DNA of 64,000 bases from JABDIP01 sp965212545. GTDB taxonomy: Bacteria; Pseudomonadota; Alphaproteobacteria; DSM-16000; Inquilinaceae. Position 1 is the first letter of the stretch, and each line of letters opens with the position of its first letter. Below the pieces are notes generated by a model. The model saw only the letters and a program-made list of their open reading frames with translations, did no database searches and was not told the origin of the DNA. The translations under genes were made by a program, and so were the position numbers. Positions 7,821 to 17,149 of this stretch are shown here, one piece after another. The stretch lies in assembly GCA_965212545.1 (NCBI GenBank), contig CBDBVB010000022.1, positions 3,063 through 67,062 on the forward strand, read 5' to 3'.

Positions 7821-9959
7821 ATGAATGCCCCTGTGACCGCATCGGTCTACAAATCGGCCTGCCGAATGTGCCACGGCGGCTGCGGCGTGCTGGTCCACGC
7901 CGAAGACGGTCGGATCACCAAGATCGTCGGCGACCCGGATTCACCGCTCAATCGCGGAAAGATCTGTATCAAGGCACCGGCTTCGATCGAGCTGGTCAAT
8001 CATCCCGACCGGCTGACCCACCCGATGAAACGCGCAGGCAAGCGCGGGTCCGGAGAATGGGACAGGATTTCCTGGGACGAGGCCTATGACATCCTTGCCG
8101 ACCGGCTGGGCCGGATCATCGCCGAAAGCGGTGCCCACACGATTGCCATCGGCACCGGCACCGGCCGGCACCATTGCGATTTCGTACCCCGTTTCGCAAA
8201 CGCGCTTGGCACCCCCAACTGGTGCGAGCCCGGCCATGCACAGTGCTTCTTTCCGCGCGTGAACGTATCCAAGATGACGTTCGGCGATCTACCGGTCTGC
8301 GACTATTACGGCGAGACCCAACCGCGATGCGTTCTGGTTTGGGGGCACAATCCAGCGGTGTCCGGCCCGGATGGGGAGCTCTTGTTCCATTCCCGGGCGC
8401 TCACCAAGACCGATTCCAAGTTCATCGTCATCGATCCGCGCCGCACGGTTCTCGCCTATGCGGCGGAGCTTTGGCTACAGATCCGCCCGGGCACGGATGA
8501 CGCCCTGGCCCTGGCCATGCTCAATGTCATCATCGAAGAGAACCTCTACGATGCCGAATTCGTCGCCAAATGGACTCACGGCTTCGAACTGCTCAAGACC
8601 CATGTCCGCTCGCATACGCCGGAATGGGCGGCACCGATCACCTGGGTTCCGTCCGAGAAGATCCGTGCCGCCGCGAGACTTTTTGCAAAGACGAATCCTG
8701 CCGTTGTCGAATGGGGCTGCGCCATCGAGCATTCCCCGAATTCCATCCAGACCGCCCGGGCTATTGCCTGCCTGCCGGCCCTCACAGGGACCATCGATAT
8801 TCCCGGCGGATGGGTCTTCGGTCCGCATATACTCGAAGATTTCCCATTTCTGCACGACAACCTCAGCGCCGAGACCAAGGCGCTCCGCCTGGGTTCGAGT
8901 GAGTTCCGTGTCCTGGGCCAGACCAATGTCATGCCGTCGGCACATATCCCGGCGGTCTTCAAGGCCATGCGCACCGGCGATCCTTATCCGATCAACGCCT
9001 TCTTGATCTTCGGCAACAATCCTCTGGCCACCTATGCCAATTCGAACCTTGTCCGCGAATCGCTGGAGAAGGTGGAATTCTTGTCGGTGATGGATCTCTT
9101 CATGACCCCAAGCGCCGAACTGGCCGATCTGGTATTGCCGGCGGCAAGCTGGCTGGAGCTCAACGCGCTGACCGCCTTTCCGTATTTCGCAGAAACCACC
9201 GCGCTCGCGCAGCAGAAGATTGCTCAGGTCGGTGAAGCCAAGCAAGACGAACAGGTGTTCGCGGAATTGGCTCGGCGAATGAACCTCGGCGTCGGCGAGG
9301 AGGAGATTACCGAAATCTACGATGCCCGCTTGAAGGGAACTGGGAAGAGCTTCAAGGACCTGGTCGACGACGGCTTTGCCTTCGCGCCGATCACCTACCG
9401 CAAGCACGAGAGAAACGGTGCCGGCTTCAAAACGGAATCGGGCAAGATCGAGCTCTATTCGCTGGCGCTCGAAAAGCTCGGTTACGACCCCTTGCCCACA
9501 TATCGCGAACCGCCGGAATCGCCGCTTTCAACCCCTGATGTCGCATCTGATTTCCCGTTGGTTCTAACGAGCGGAGCCCGGGTCCTGAACTTCTTTACGT
9601 CCGAGCACCGTCAACTCGACCGACTGCGCCGATCGCATCCCGATCCGCTTGCTGACATTCACCCCGATCTGGCCGCAGAGCACGGCATCGACGATCGCGA
9701 CTGGATCTGGATCGAAACCCGGCGCGGAAAAATCCGCCAGAAGGCCAACGTCACCGACGGGATCGATCCGCGCGTCGTGAATATCGAGTTCGGCTGGTGG
9801 TTCCCGGAACGCAAAACACTGGACTGTGGGATCTGGCAATCCAACGCAAATGTCCTGACGGATCAGGAGCCACCTTACGACCCCGCAATGGGAACCTATC
9901 AATTGCGCGCACTCTTGTGCCGCATCTCAAAGGCGCCAGAGCCTGAGATGGCGTTATGA
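7821..9959 (+). CDS. Molybdopterin oxidoreductase, DMSO reductase superfamily, standalone
   Basis: A 712-residue molybdenum or tungsten enzyme with a bis-MGD cofactor. The N-terminal [4Fe-4S] site is Cys14-x2-Cys17-x3-Cys21-x27-Cys49. Further on come the family blocks WDEAYDILADRL, GHNPAVSGP and the molybdopterin dinucleotide-binding C-terminal domain from about residue 575 (LVLTSGARVLNFFTSEHRQ). Cys142 (GHAQCFFPR) sits where the metal-ligand Cys is found. There is no Tat signal, so it is cytoplasmic. There is also no adjacent ferredoxin-like or membrane subunit, so its electron partner is unknown. ATG at 7821 has GAGGAG at 7811-7816. An upstream in-frame start at 7755 would add a non-conserved tail. 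The substrate cannot be told from sequence. Confidence 0.87.
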   Translation: MNAPVTASVYKSACRMCHGGCGVLVHAEDGRITKIVGDPDSPLNRGKICIKAPASIELVNHPDRLTHPMKRAGKRGSGEWDRISWDEAYDILADRLGRIIAESGAHTIAIGTGTGRHHCDFVPRFANALGTPNWCEPGHAQCFFPRVNVSKMTFGDLPVCDYYGETQPRCVLVWGHNPAVSGPDGELLFHSRALTKTDSKFIVIDPRRTVLAYAAELWLQIRPGTDDALALAMLNVIIEENLYDAEFVAKWTHGFELLKTHVRSHTPEWAAPITWVPSEKIRAAARLFAKTNPAVVEWGCAIEHSPNSIQTARAIACLPALTGTIDIPGGWVFGPHILEDFPFLHDNLSAETKALRLGSSEFRVLGQTNVMPSAHIPAVFKAMRTGDPYPINAFLIFGNNPLATYANSNLVRESLEKVEFLSVMDLFMTPSAELADLVLPAASWLELNALTAFPYFAETTALAQQKIAQVGEAKQDEQVFAELARRMNLGVGEEEITEIYDARLKGTGKSFKDLVDDGFAFAPITYRKHERNGAGFKTESGKIELYSLALEKLGYDPLPTYREPPESPLSTPDVASDFPLVLTSGARVLNFFTSEHRQLDRLRRSHPDPLADIHPDLAAEHGIDDRDWIWIETRRGKIRQKANVTDGIDPRVVNIEFGWWFPERKTLDCGIWQSNANVLTDQEPPYDPAMGTYQLRALLCRISKAPEPEMAL

Positions 9960-9990
9960 TCCCGGCGACCGGTAGGCAACTGGGTTGATG

Positions 9991-10045
9991 CAGACTCTTC
10001 GCTCAGAGCGAGGACTGTTGGAGAAGACCGGCTAACCGGAGTCTG
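9991..10045. other. Compact three-stem fold (possible structured RNA)
   Basis: A 55-base stretch can fold as a closed three-way junction. The outer stem is CAGACT (9991-9996) with AGTCTG (10040-10045). The inner stems are TCGCT-CAG-AGCGA (9999-10011) and CCGG-CTAA-CCGG (10028-10039), the latter stacking directly on the outer stem. It lies in the 256-bp gap between the molybdoenzyme and the convergent phosphatase gene. It has no U-run, so it is not a clear terminator. The stems are short and chance is possible. Confidence 0.25.
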
Positions 10046-10215
10046 TCGTGCCCAACCTTGACGAAGGAATGCGACAGCTCATAGGCATGGCTCTCTCGCG
10101 GGGAATTCCGGCTAATTGGCGCGTGGTCTAACTTCCGTCCTCTGGTTTGCCTCAGCCGGATGAAGACGCAGTGCTCAACCCGGAATCACCGCAGCGCCGA
10201 TCATTCACGGGGCAT

Positions 10216-12060
10216 CTATGGCGCCCTATTGGCCATTGCAGCCAAGGCTGGGTGCGCCGGGGTCACTTCGAATCTGCTGATCACCTCGGGGCTCCGCGCC
10301 AGGACCGCCGTCGGATCCGCCAGCAGCTCTTCCTCACTGTAAGCGTCGATGCCATAGGTCGTCACGGTTAGCGTCTGGTAGTCAGGGTCGATCTCGAATT
10401 CGGTCCAGCCATAGGTATGCACGGCGGTGTAATTGCCCTCGAGCAGGGTCGCGTCGATCAAGCTGTCCGCACTTGGAATGCCGTCCACAATTGGCAGGTT
10501 TTGGTCGAGTCCAAGTGGATCGTAGCCAAGAGGGATGATCTGTGAATTCACCAATCCCTCGACAAACTGATCCTTCAGGGACCTCGGCGCGGCGTTGTAG
10601 AAGGCTTCATCGGCAGGAGATAATAGGCCCAGGCTGGCAGCCAACTCGACCACACTCGGTCCGAATGGCGCGTCAAAGGCGACTGCTCCGGTGATGATCT
10701 CGAAGGCAGTGGTGGGGATCTGGGGGCCAAATGGGAAGTCCTGATAGGTGAGGTTGTTGACGAGAGTGCCGTGGAGATCCGCGGCGATGAACACGACATT
10801 TTCGATGCCGTTCAGGTCGATAAATCGCAACAGCCTGGTCCGCTCGGCCGCGTAACCCTCATACCGATCCGCGGCCGCCGCCACGCCCAGGTTCTGGATC
10901 GGCTCCGGCATGAGAACGAATTTCCAGGTGATCCCTGAGTCCTGAGCCTCCAGCAGATCGTCCATCAGCTCGTCAAGCTGCACCTGGCCGAGCATGGTGC
11001 GATCCGGATCGAAGGAGTCGTTGAGAAAGGCGATAACCTCAGCTTGGTCGAAGGGATTCTCCACTTCGGGCAGCGCCTGGTCCCGAAACGAGCGGGCATC
11101 CAGGACCATGACCGCTGCGTCGCTGCCATATCCATTGTAGCGGTAAAGCTTGCGCTCGAAGGCGGTGCGTTCGCTGCCGGTGTCGCCGTAGAACTCGTTG
11201 CGCAGCGGGTTGTATTCTTGGAAGGCCCGCATGCCGTTTTCGTAGAGTCGGGTGTCGTTGATCAAGGCGGCAGGATCGCCCGCAAAGCGGGGATCCGAGG
11301 CTGGCTCGGCGCCGCCTGCGAAATCATTGTTGACCTCGTGATCGTCGATCGTGGCCAGAACCGTGGTCGAGGCTCGCACATCCGCCCAGCTGCTGGTGTC
11401 GAAACGCGTGCCGTAGACCTCGGCATGCTTTATTCGAAAATCGTTGAGGGTTTCGGCCTCGTCCTTGTCCAGGGCGGGCGAACGACGATCAGCATAAACC
11501 GTATCGCCATGCTCAACGAAGAAGTCCAACGCGCGTCCTGCGACATTGCCGATCGCCGGATAGGGGCTCAACTCGCCGCGCCAGTCGCCCGATACACCGA
11601 AACGCAGGCCGGAATAGTCGCCCGGCTCATGGGCGGTTACGAAGCGTCCCGTAAGACTGGCGTGGGCGACCCTGTGGGCTCGGAAATAGTAGGCGGTGGC
11701 TCGGTAATGGTAAGCCGTGCCGGGCTCAAGCCCGCCGATCCGCACTTTCACCGGCCGCAGGATGTTGGATACCCAGGCGACCCTCCGTGCTTCCAGGTGC
11801 CGGAAGTCGGCATACTGCGAGACCTCGAATCGGACGATCCCGCAGAAGGCGCTGCGTGCCCAAAGCACGGTTGTGGTTTGGGTCGTATCGCCCGACGCAA
11901 TCCCGTTGGGGAAAACGGTTTGGTCGACCGGATGTGACCCATGTGCGCCGCAGCGGGCAGCCCGCCCGGTTTCAGCCGAACTCTGAACGGCACCCATGGA
12001 GATCGAAATAAACGCTGCCGCGGCCACCAGCGTGGCCATTCCTATCCTGCGCTTGTACAT
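10216..12060 (-). CDS. Secreted PhoD-like alkaline phosphatase/phosphodiesterase
   Basis: A 614-residue metallophosphatase. After a signal peptide (MYKRRIGMATLVAAAAFIS, cleaved near SSA-E) comes the PhoD N-terminal domain (GIASGDTTQTTTVLWAR). The catalytic domain carries metal-site blocks FGVSGDWRG, VEHGDTVYAD, IDDHEVNND and FIAADLHG. Family members release phosphate from phosphoesters in the periplasm or outside the cell, usually with calcium and iron. ATG at 12060 is chosen because GGAGG lies eight bases upstream and the signal peptide starts there. The ATG at 12075 would place that GGAGG inside the gene. It is a single gene, convergent with the molybdoenzyme. I saw no Pho box. Confidence 0.87.
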   Translation of the reverse strand: MYKRRIGMATLVAAAAFISISMGAVQSSAETGRAARCGAHGSHPVDQTVFPNGIASGDTTQTTTVLWARSAFCGIVRFEVSQYADFRHLEARRVAWVSNILRPVKVRIGGLEPGTAYHYRATAYYFRAHRVAHASLTGRFVTAHEPGDYSGLRFGVSGDWRGELSPYPAIGNVAGRALDFFVEHGDTVYADRRSPALDKDEAETLNDFRIKHAEVYGTRFDTSSWADVRASTTVLATIDDHEVNNDFAGGAEPASDPRFAGDPAALINDTRLYENGMRAFQEYNPLRNEFYGDTGSERTAFERKLYRYNGYGSDAAVMVLDARSFRDQALPEVENPFDQAEVIAFLNDSFDPDRTMLGQVQLDELMDDLLEAQDSGITWKFVLMPEPIQNLGVAAAADRYEGYAAERTRLLRFIDLNGIENVVFIAADLHGTLVNNLTYQDFPFGPQIPTTAFEIITGAVAFDAPFGPSVVELAASLGLLSPADEAFYNAAPRSLKDQFVEGLVNSQIIPLGYDPLGLDQNLPIVDGIPSADSLIDATLLEGNYTAVHTYGWTEFEIDPDYQTLTVTTYGIDAYSEEELLADPTAVLARSPEVISRFEVTPAHPALAAMANRAP

Positions 12061-12729
12061 GTCTGGAACCTCCATGCCGGCACGCTCGCGTATCCGCCGA
12101 GCCACGGATAAAATAGCAGAAACCAGCCGGTATTTCGACATTCTAGACGAGCTGGGAAGCACTGACCTACTTATGGCTGCAATCTCCCGAAATGGCGGGA
12201 CATATGCATACGATCATTCGCTGGCTGTCCACGATGTCGGCGCCGGGGTCCACTTGTGACTGTAGCCCGCCGATGTGTCCGCCCCGGATATTGGTCAGGA
12301 AGGTGGCTTGAAGCGTGCCATGTGGCTCGATTCGACTGCCGTTTTTCACTGAGCTTGATTTGCAGGAGGCAGAAGCCCGATGGGCCGTTCGTGTCCCATC
12401 TCGGACCCTGCGGCCAATTGCCAATCGAGCCTGACAGCCGGTCCATGGATTTTCGGGTCGCTTGAATTCCGAGCCCCGGCTTGGCCCGGCCCCGGATCGT
12501 GCTCGACCACCAGGCGTGCTAACGTCTTCTCCCGACCAGAGGTCTGATCCGGCCAATCCCGGTTTGGTGACGATCGCATCGCAACCCGTGGGTCGAAGTC
12601 CTTTCCGAGCCCGTGGAAGGCTCCTCCCCCGGATCGACGCCGCAGCCCGAAATGCGCAGCGCCTCAGCCGCGCGCCTGAAGACCGTTCGACATCGTGGGT
12701 GCCAAGTGTCTGAAGAAGATCCGAGCAAG
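12061..12729. other. Intergenic region without a recognisable gene
   Basis: About 670 bp between the phosphatase gene and a plus-strand membrane protein gene. Short open frames exist on both strands, but none has a conserved motif, a signal peptide or a good ribosome site. It probably carries the divergent promoters of both flanking genes. Confidence 0.5.
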
Positions 12730-13827
12730 ATGGAACCGCCAGCCCGGACTCCCAGGCGGGAATTCGATCTGCGCTACCTTTTGCTGATCGCCGTGCCGCT
12801 GGGCGTTTACCTGCTCTTCTATTTCGTCATCGGCATCGCCAGGAACGCCGGCATCATATTCGACGTCATACCGACCGAGCAGTTCGGGAGCGTTGCCGCC
12901 GCCGAGGCCAAATACCGCTATTTCTGGATCAGCGCGTTCCTGGTGTTTGGCGCCGCTGCTCTTGCCGTCATTGCGTCTTGCGCCATGACACTACATCGCG
13001 AGATGCCGCCGCACCGCCGGCCGCTGATCATATCGCTCATAGTCTTTTTTCTCGTGGCGATCGGCTTCTACGAAGCTCTTCCCGGTCGGGATACCTCTCG
13101 CTGGTATGAGAGCATGGGCAATAACCTCTATCAGTGCACCCTCGGCCAGATCGACGTCACCAGCGTCATCAACGAGGCCGGCGCGCAACCAGTTGGCGGT
13201 GACGAGGCCGCCGCAATGCCGGTCCCCTGTGTCGTCGCCGAAGCCTCGGAGCGGCCGGTCCTCGAGCAGTCGGTCCTCCATATGCTCGACATCGGCATCG
13301 ATCTCGTGAAGGTTCTCGGCGCCGCCGCACTCATCGTAATCTGCGCCGGATCGATCCTGACCCTGTCACACATCTCCGTCGACAGATCGGACGATCCCAC
13401 GACCGTCACCGAGCACGAAACCAAATACCTGGCTCGCAATGTCGCTCTCTTGAAGAGCTACCTCTACCAAAGCTCGGCGGTTTACGTGTTTGCGATGATC
13501 GCCATGATGTCGTGGATGTTCTGGCCGATGCCGTTCGTGGCGGACGCGGAGAAGTACCGGGAGCTTATTGTCGGTTCGGCGCTCCTTCAGGGCGTGGGCT
13601 ACACCCTTGCCGTCGCCGCCATATATCTTCCCCCGGCGGTGCTGCTCCGCCACCGTGTCCACCGGATGGCCCATCGGGAGCTGGTCGATGACGAAGCCGC
13701 CAGCGTCGAGAGCTGGCTCCGCCAAAGGGGCCTGCACTTCCAGCCTCTGGACGAATTGCGGCAGGTGGCGGCGATGCTCCTGCCGGTTATCATCAGTGCC
13801 ATTCCTGCGTTTACGAGCTTCTTGTAG
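12730..13827 (+). CDS. Multi-pass membrane protein of unknown function
   Basis: A 365-residue protein with about seven hydrophobic segments, for example YLLLIAVPLGVYLLFYFVIG, WISAFLVFGAAALAVIAS, LIISLIVFFLVAIGF, VLGAAALIVICAG and a C-terminal MLLPVIISAIPAF. Between the third and fourth segments is a polar loop of roughly 80 residues holding two cysteines (YQCTLG and MPVPCVV), possibly a periplasmic disulfide. I do not recognise the family. The ATG at 12730 is chosen by its position just before the arginine-rich N-terminus. A GTG at 12706 is also possible, and neither has a strong ribosome site. It stands alone, convergent with the isomerase gene downstream. Confidence 0.7.
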   Translation: MEPPARTPRREFDLRYLLLIAVPLGVYLLFYFVIGIARNAGIIFDVIPTEQFGSVAAAEAKYRYFWISAFLVFGAAALAVIASCAMTLHREMPPHRRPLIISLIVFFLVAIGFYEALPGRDTSRWYESMGNNLYQCTLGQIDVTSVINEAGAQPVGGDEAAAMPVPCVVAEASERPVLEQSVLHMLDIGIDLVKVLGAAALIVICAGSILTLSHISVDRSDDPTTVTEHETKYLARNVALLKSYLYQSSAVYVFAMIAMMSWMFWPMPFVADAEKYRELIVGSALLQGVGYTLAVAAIYLPPAVLLRHRVHRMAHRELVDDEAASVESWLRQRGLHFQPLDELRQVAAMLLPVIISAIPAFTSFL

Positions 13828-13857
13828 GGCCTTGGCTGATTCGCATGGACATGCCGG

Positions 13858-14514
13858 CTAAAGGCCGATCTGTTCTGCTGCAATACCGAGCCGCCATATG
13901 AGCTGATCGAACCTGTCCTGTCCGTAGAAGGGTTCGCCATCCACCACGAAGCACGGCACGCCCCAGTGGCCTGCCGCGAGCAGCGCTACATCGTTGGCAT
14001 GAAGGGCATCGATAAGGCGGTCTCCCTCGGACGCCGCCAGACGCTCCGCGTCGTCCCAGTCAATTCCCACCTCGGCGGCGGCGCTTTGGAGATGTTGGCC
14101 GAGATGCCAATTCTTCGTCTTCCCGCTCCAGATCAAGCGCATAATGGCATCAAACAGAGCCAGGCCCTTGCCCTGTTCCGAGGCCGCCGAAAGGACACTC
14201 AGAAGCCGGTACACGCGCTGTTGCTCGGAAGCGGCCTGCCACAGCGATCCGGGCTCGAATTCCACCGGATAGGGATTCGCTTCTGCGTAATCCAGGCCCA
14301 GAAAGGCGGCCGTTCTTGCGACGTCCAACAGGAAGTATTCCTGCTCGAGCCTGTCTCGACCCGCATAGGCATCCGGTATCCTCAACACGCCTGGCGTCAC
14401 CAACCGCAAGTGCACCTGTATGTCCGGATGCGTTGCCAGGCGTCTCAGGCGAGGTGCGGCGAAATAGCTGTAGGGGCTTTGAACGGACAGGAAGGCGTCA
14501 ACCTGATTGCTCAC
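13858..14514 (-). CDS. DsbA-family 2-hydroxychromene-2-carboxylate isomerase-like protein
   Basis: A 218-residue thioredoxin-fold protein of the HCCA isomerase / glutathione transferase kappa type. The N-terminus VDAFLSVQSPYSYFAAPRL has the family's Ser-Pro-Tyr-Ser motif, where DsbA would have Cys-x-x-Cys. The C-terminal block GHWGVPCFVVDGEPFYGQDR is the typical cis-Pro loop and ending. Known members isomerise aromatic breakdown intermediates with glutathione, but many homologues have no known substrate. The start is GTG at 14514 with GGAG about seven bases before it. No aromatic-degradation genes are nearby, so the role is open. Confidence 0.83.
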   Translation of the reverse strand: MSNQVDAFLSVQSPYSYFAAPRLRRLATHPDIQVHLRLVTPGVLRIPDAYAGRDRLEQEYFLLDVARTAAFLGLDYAEANPYPVEFEPGSLWQAASEQQRVYRLLSVLSAASEQGKGLALFDAIMRLIWSGKTKNWHLGQHLQSAAAEVGIDWDDAERLAASEGDRLIDALHANDVALLAAGHWGVPCFVVDGEPFYGQDRFDQLIWRLGIAAEQIGL

Positions 14515-14692
14515 GGTTTAACTCCGGAACGCTTGGCTCTCCCGATCCAGGCTGTCCCTTTCACAATGCCGGGGCAAGGCCGATGACCAATGTCGCTTGT
14601 CGGCATACTCTCTGGCGACGTATTCGTTGTCGGCGACAAGAGAGTTCCTCACTATGTGTCGTCTGGGCACCATACGGACGCTGCGAACTGCC

Positions 14693-15238
14693 ATGCATGT
14701 CGTTGATCTTGTTACCGATCTTGCGCGGGCCGCGGCCCAGGACGACCCCCTTCATGCGACCACGACCACGCTGCGCTCCTACGCCGATGAGGTCGACGCC
14801 ATCCTCGAGGAGCTCGATTTTCTGTCTGGCCTCGGCAGCGACCCCGAGCAGTCCTTCTACCGCTCCCCCGAGGTCTCCCTTCTCAAGGTGAAGTTCATCC
14901 CGGGGCATCCCACACCACCGCACGACCACGGCACCTGGGCCGCCATCCTCCTGCTCGCAGGAGAGGAACGAAACACGCTCTACCAGCGCGAGGCCGGCAC
15001 CATCCGCGAGGTCAACGACGTCGTCCTGCGCTCTGGTGACGTGCTTCCGATGCGCCAGGGGGCCATCCATGTCGTCGAGTGCGCATCGTCGACGCCGACT
15101 GTGGGGCTGCACGTGTACGGTGGCGATCTACCCATAATCCCACGCAGCGTCTGGCATCCCGAGACGTTCGAGGAGCATGTGCATACCGATGCGGTGTACG
15201 CGGAGCTCAAGGCGATCGGCGCCGCTGTTGTGCCTTGA
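14693..15238 (+). CDS. Cysteine dioxygenase-like cupin
   Basis: A 181-residue cupin resembling the cysteine / 3-mercaptopropionate dioxygenase superfamily. Metal-binding cupin motif 1 is PPHDHGTWAAILLLAGEE (His-x-His, then a later residue). Motif 2 is in GAIHVVECASSTPTVGLHVYG. Such proteins use a mononuclear iron to oxidise a small thiol, though many homologues are untested. The ATG at 14693 fits the usual family N-terminus (HVVDLVTDLARAA). An ATG at 14654 has a better purine stretch upstream (AGAGAG), so the true start is uncertain. It is divergent from the isomerase gene upstream. Confidence 0.75.
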   Translation: MHVVDLVTDLARAAAQDDPLHATTTTLRSYADEVDAILEELDFLSGLGSDPEQSFYRSPEVSLLKVKFIPGHPTPPHDHGTWAAILLLAGEERNTLYQREAGTIREVNDVVLRSGDVLPMRQGAIHVVECASSTPTVGLHVYGGDLPIIPRSVWHPETFEEHVHTDAVYAELKAIGAAVVP

Positions 15239-15269
15239 CGGCAGCACAATAGCCGAACGAGTTTACGTC

Positions 15270-15301
15270 CGCGAAAGCGCGAAAGCGCGAAAGCGCGGAA
15301 G
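15270..15301. repeat. Four tandem copies of an 8-bp unit
   Basis: The unit CGCGAAAG occurs three times in a row at 15270-15293 and a fourth time as CGCGGAAG. It lies 32 bp past the stop of the cupin gene, in a 278-bp gap before the next gene. Such a tract is prone to copy-number slippage, but it is outside any coding frame. Confidence 0.8.
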
Positions 15302-15516
15302 TCGGGTCTGCATCTTCGCTCGATGTGGCCAACAGGCCATGGACATCGCGATGCCCTGCATCGGTCGGTACGGCATCGCCCGCCACCACGGTTGGTGATA
15401 CCGTTGTGGCACGACGGGGTATTCCTATCTGCAACGAAAACCTGCTCGATAGAGTGGGCGAAGGAGATCGCCGGCACATTTGTTCAGCGCAGGATCCGCC
15501 CAGGGAGATGTGACCA

Positions 15517-16215
15517 ATGCCAACACTCATGTTCTGGAACGTCCAAGGATCGGGCGGCGATACGATCAAATCTGGTGCGGGGGATCTCTTGCTAGGCGAT
15601 CTATCCAATCTCACCTCGGACGAGAAGCCGGACTTGGTCGTGTTGTGCGAACTCAAGATGGGCTTTCAGAACATCTTCACAGGATTGGGACGCGAATACT
15701 CCACGATCATTCTCCCCGACAATTATCCCAAGGGAACGACCTACCGCTTCGGCGCCTTTGTGCGTTCCGCTGGCAGATGCGTGATCAACCGATCATCGCC
15801 CCCTAGATTGATCGACGACGGAAACAACCGACCGGCACTCTCCATCGTGGTCAATCAGGATGTCGGGCTGCTCGCCGTGCACGCCCCCTCGGTCTCCGAC
15901 AGTATTTCTGCGCAGATGCGGCACGTCCAATCCACGGTCCAGAAATGCAGTGGCAAGCGGGTGCCGAAGATCATCTTCGGGGACTTCAACATGGACCTTC
16001 TGGGCAACCGGCAGAAAATCACCAATGAGTTGACGAAGGCCGGACCGCCTCTGTCTGATTATCGGCCGCGCCCGTTGCCGCAGCACACGGAGTCGACCCA
16101 CGTTCTCGGCAAGGCCTTGGACTGGGCCCTGGTGGACCCGAATTACAGCGTGAGCTACCGTCTCGCGGACGCGGAGAAATCGGATCATTGGCCAATCTGC
16201 ATTACATGGAGATGA
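15517..16215 (+). CDS. Endonuclease/exonuclease/phosphatase (EEP) domain protein
   Basis: A 232-residue protein of the EEP metal-dependent phosphoesterase fold. Motifs in order are MFWNVQG (metal-binding Asn), LCELKMG (metal-binding Glu), VHAPS, FGDFNMDLLG (catalytic Asp-Asn) and the C-terminal SDHWPI with the catalytic Asp-His. The fold covers DNases, sphingomyelinases and inositol phosphatases, so the substrate cannot be assigned. There is no signal peptide, so it acts in the cytoplasm or leaves by another route. ATG at 15517 has AGGGAG nine bases upstream. Neighbours on both sides are convergent or unrelated. Confidence 0.83.
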   Translation: MPTLMFWNVQGSGGDTIKSGAGDLLLGDLSNLTSDEKPDLVVLCELKMGFQNIFTGLGREYSTIILPDNYPKGTTYRFGAFVRSAGRCVINRSSPPRLIDDGNNRPALSIVVNQDVGLLAVHAPSVSDSISAQMRHVQSTVQKCSGKRVPKIIFGDFNMDLLGNRQKITNELTKAGPPLSDYRPRPLPQHTESTHVLGKALDWALVDPNYSVSYRLADAEKSDHWPICITWR

Positions 16216-16363
16216 CCTCGACCCGACGGGTGTTCACCGTGCGCGAGGTCGGATGACGTCGCGCTAGGACGACGAGAAGCCGCCGAAGAAATAGATCGCC
16301 CTGCTTGTGCTGTTCCCGCCTGTGCGGACTTCGCGCATCCGTCGCCATGTGCGCGTTCCGTCC

Positions 16364-16957
16364 CTATTTCAGGGGGATCTCGCTGTCGCCCTTGTTGGCC
16401 TGATAGGTCTCCGACAGTGCCGCATAGGTGCTCTTCAAGGCGTCGACCCGGGCGAGGAAGGCGTCCCGGCGCTCCGCTGCGCATGCCCCGATCAGGTCCA
16501 TCAGGTCATGGCTCGACCAATAGTCGTTGGTCTTGGCGTAGCCGCCGGGGTCCAACGTGAAGACCTGTTTCAGGATCTTCAGATCATGGGGAATGTTGAA
16601 ACTGTCCCTCGAATCCTCGTGGCTGAACAGGTAGGTGAAGTTGTCGTAGCCGGCCCAGGTGATCGCCGACAGGCACATCGAGCATGGTTCGTGGGTCGAC
16701 AGGAACAGGCATTCCGCCGGCGCCGGTCGGGCCGATCGCGGCAGCTCGTACAGCAGCTTCAGCGTATGCACCTCGCCATGCCACAGCGGGTTGGCGGTCT
16801 CGTTGTTGGTCCCGGCGATCACCAGCGACAGATCGGATTTCCTGAGGATCGCCGCGCCGAACACCTTGTTGCCGTGCCTCACCCCTTGCTGCGTCAGAGG
16901 GACGATGTCCTGCTCTACGGTCTCGAGCATCCGGTCGACAAGCCGCGCATCGCTCAT
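16364..16957 (-). CDS. Cytidine/deoxycytidylate deaminase-family nucleoside deaminase
   Basis: A 197-residue zinc hydrolase. The zinc and proton-shuttle residues are in WHGEVHTLKL (His60, Glu62) and EPCSMC (Cys92, Cys95), the deaminase-fold signature. The C-terminal half (PHDLKILKQVFTLDPGGY) is longer than in tRNA adenosine deaminase TadA. The protein may act on a small base or nucleoside, or be a guanine-deaminase-like enzyme. ATG at 16957 has AAGGAATG upstream with good spacing. The gene is convergent with the EEP gene. The 148-bp gap between them holds an inverted repeat GACCTCG (16214-16220) / CGAGGTC (16244-16250). Confidence 0.82.
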   Translation of the reverse strand: MSDARLVDRMLETVEQDIVPLTQQGVRHGNKVFGAAILRKSDLSLVIAGTNNETANPLWHGEVHTLKLLYELPRSARPAPAECLFLSTHEPCSMCLSAITWAGYDNFTYLFSHEDSRDSFNIPHDLKILKQVFTLDPGGYAKTNDYWSSHDLMDLIGACAAERRDAFLARVDALKSTYAALSETYQANKGDSEIPLK

Positions 16958-17149
16958 GGGTCATTCCTTTCCGATTGGCCGGCCATCACGCGCATCGGGT
17001 CGGACTCAAGGGACTTGTGACCATACATCACGTCGGACTGCCGGATGTCCAGGTTCCGTGACTTGCCCGCCACGGCAGGGCGCCATGGGCTGCGACATTC
17101 GGTTCCGGGGCACTTGGCATCCGCCGGTCCCGGGGTATATGACAACGCC

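Noticed and set aside
7821..9959. Acetylene hydratase
   Set aside because: Length and the likely ligand Cys142 are suggestive, but the Asp that follows the second cluster Cys in acetylene hydratase is His18 here.
15239..15516. Minus-strand frames between the cupin and EEP genes as a small gene
   Set aside because: Arg/Ser-rich translations with no motif, and they cross both neighbouring genes.
16214..16250. Inverted repeat GACCTCG/CGAGGTC as a terminator
   Set aside because: The arms are 23 bases apart and there is no T-run, so it was not listed as a separate feature.
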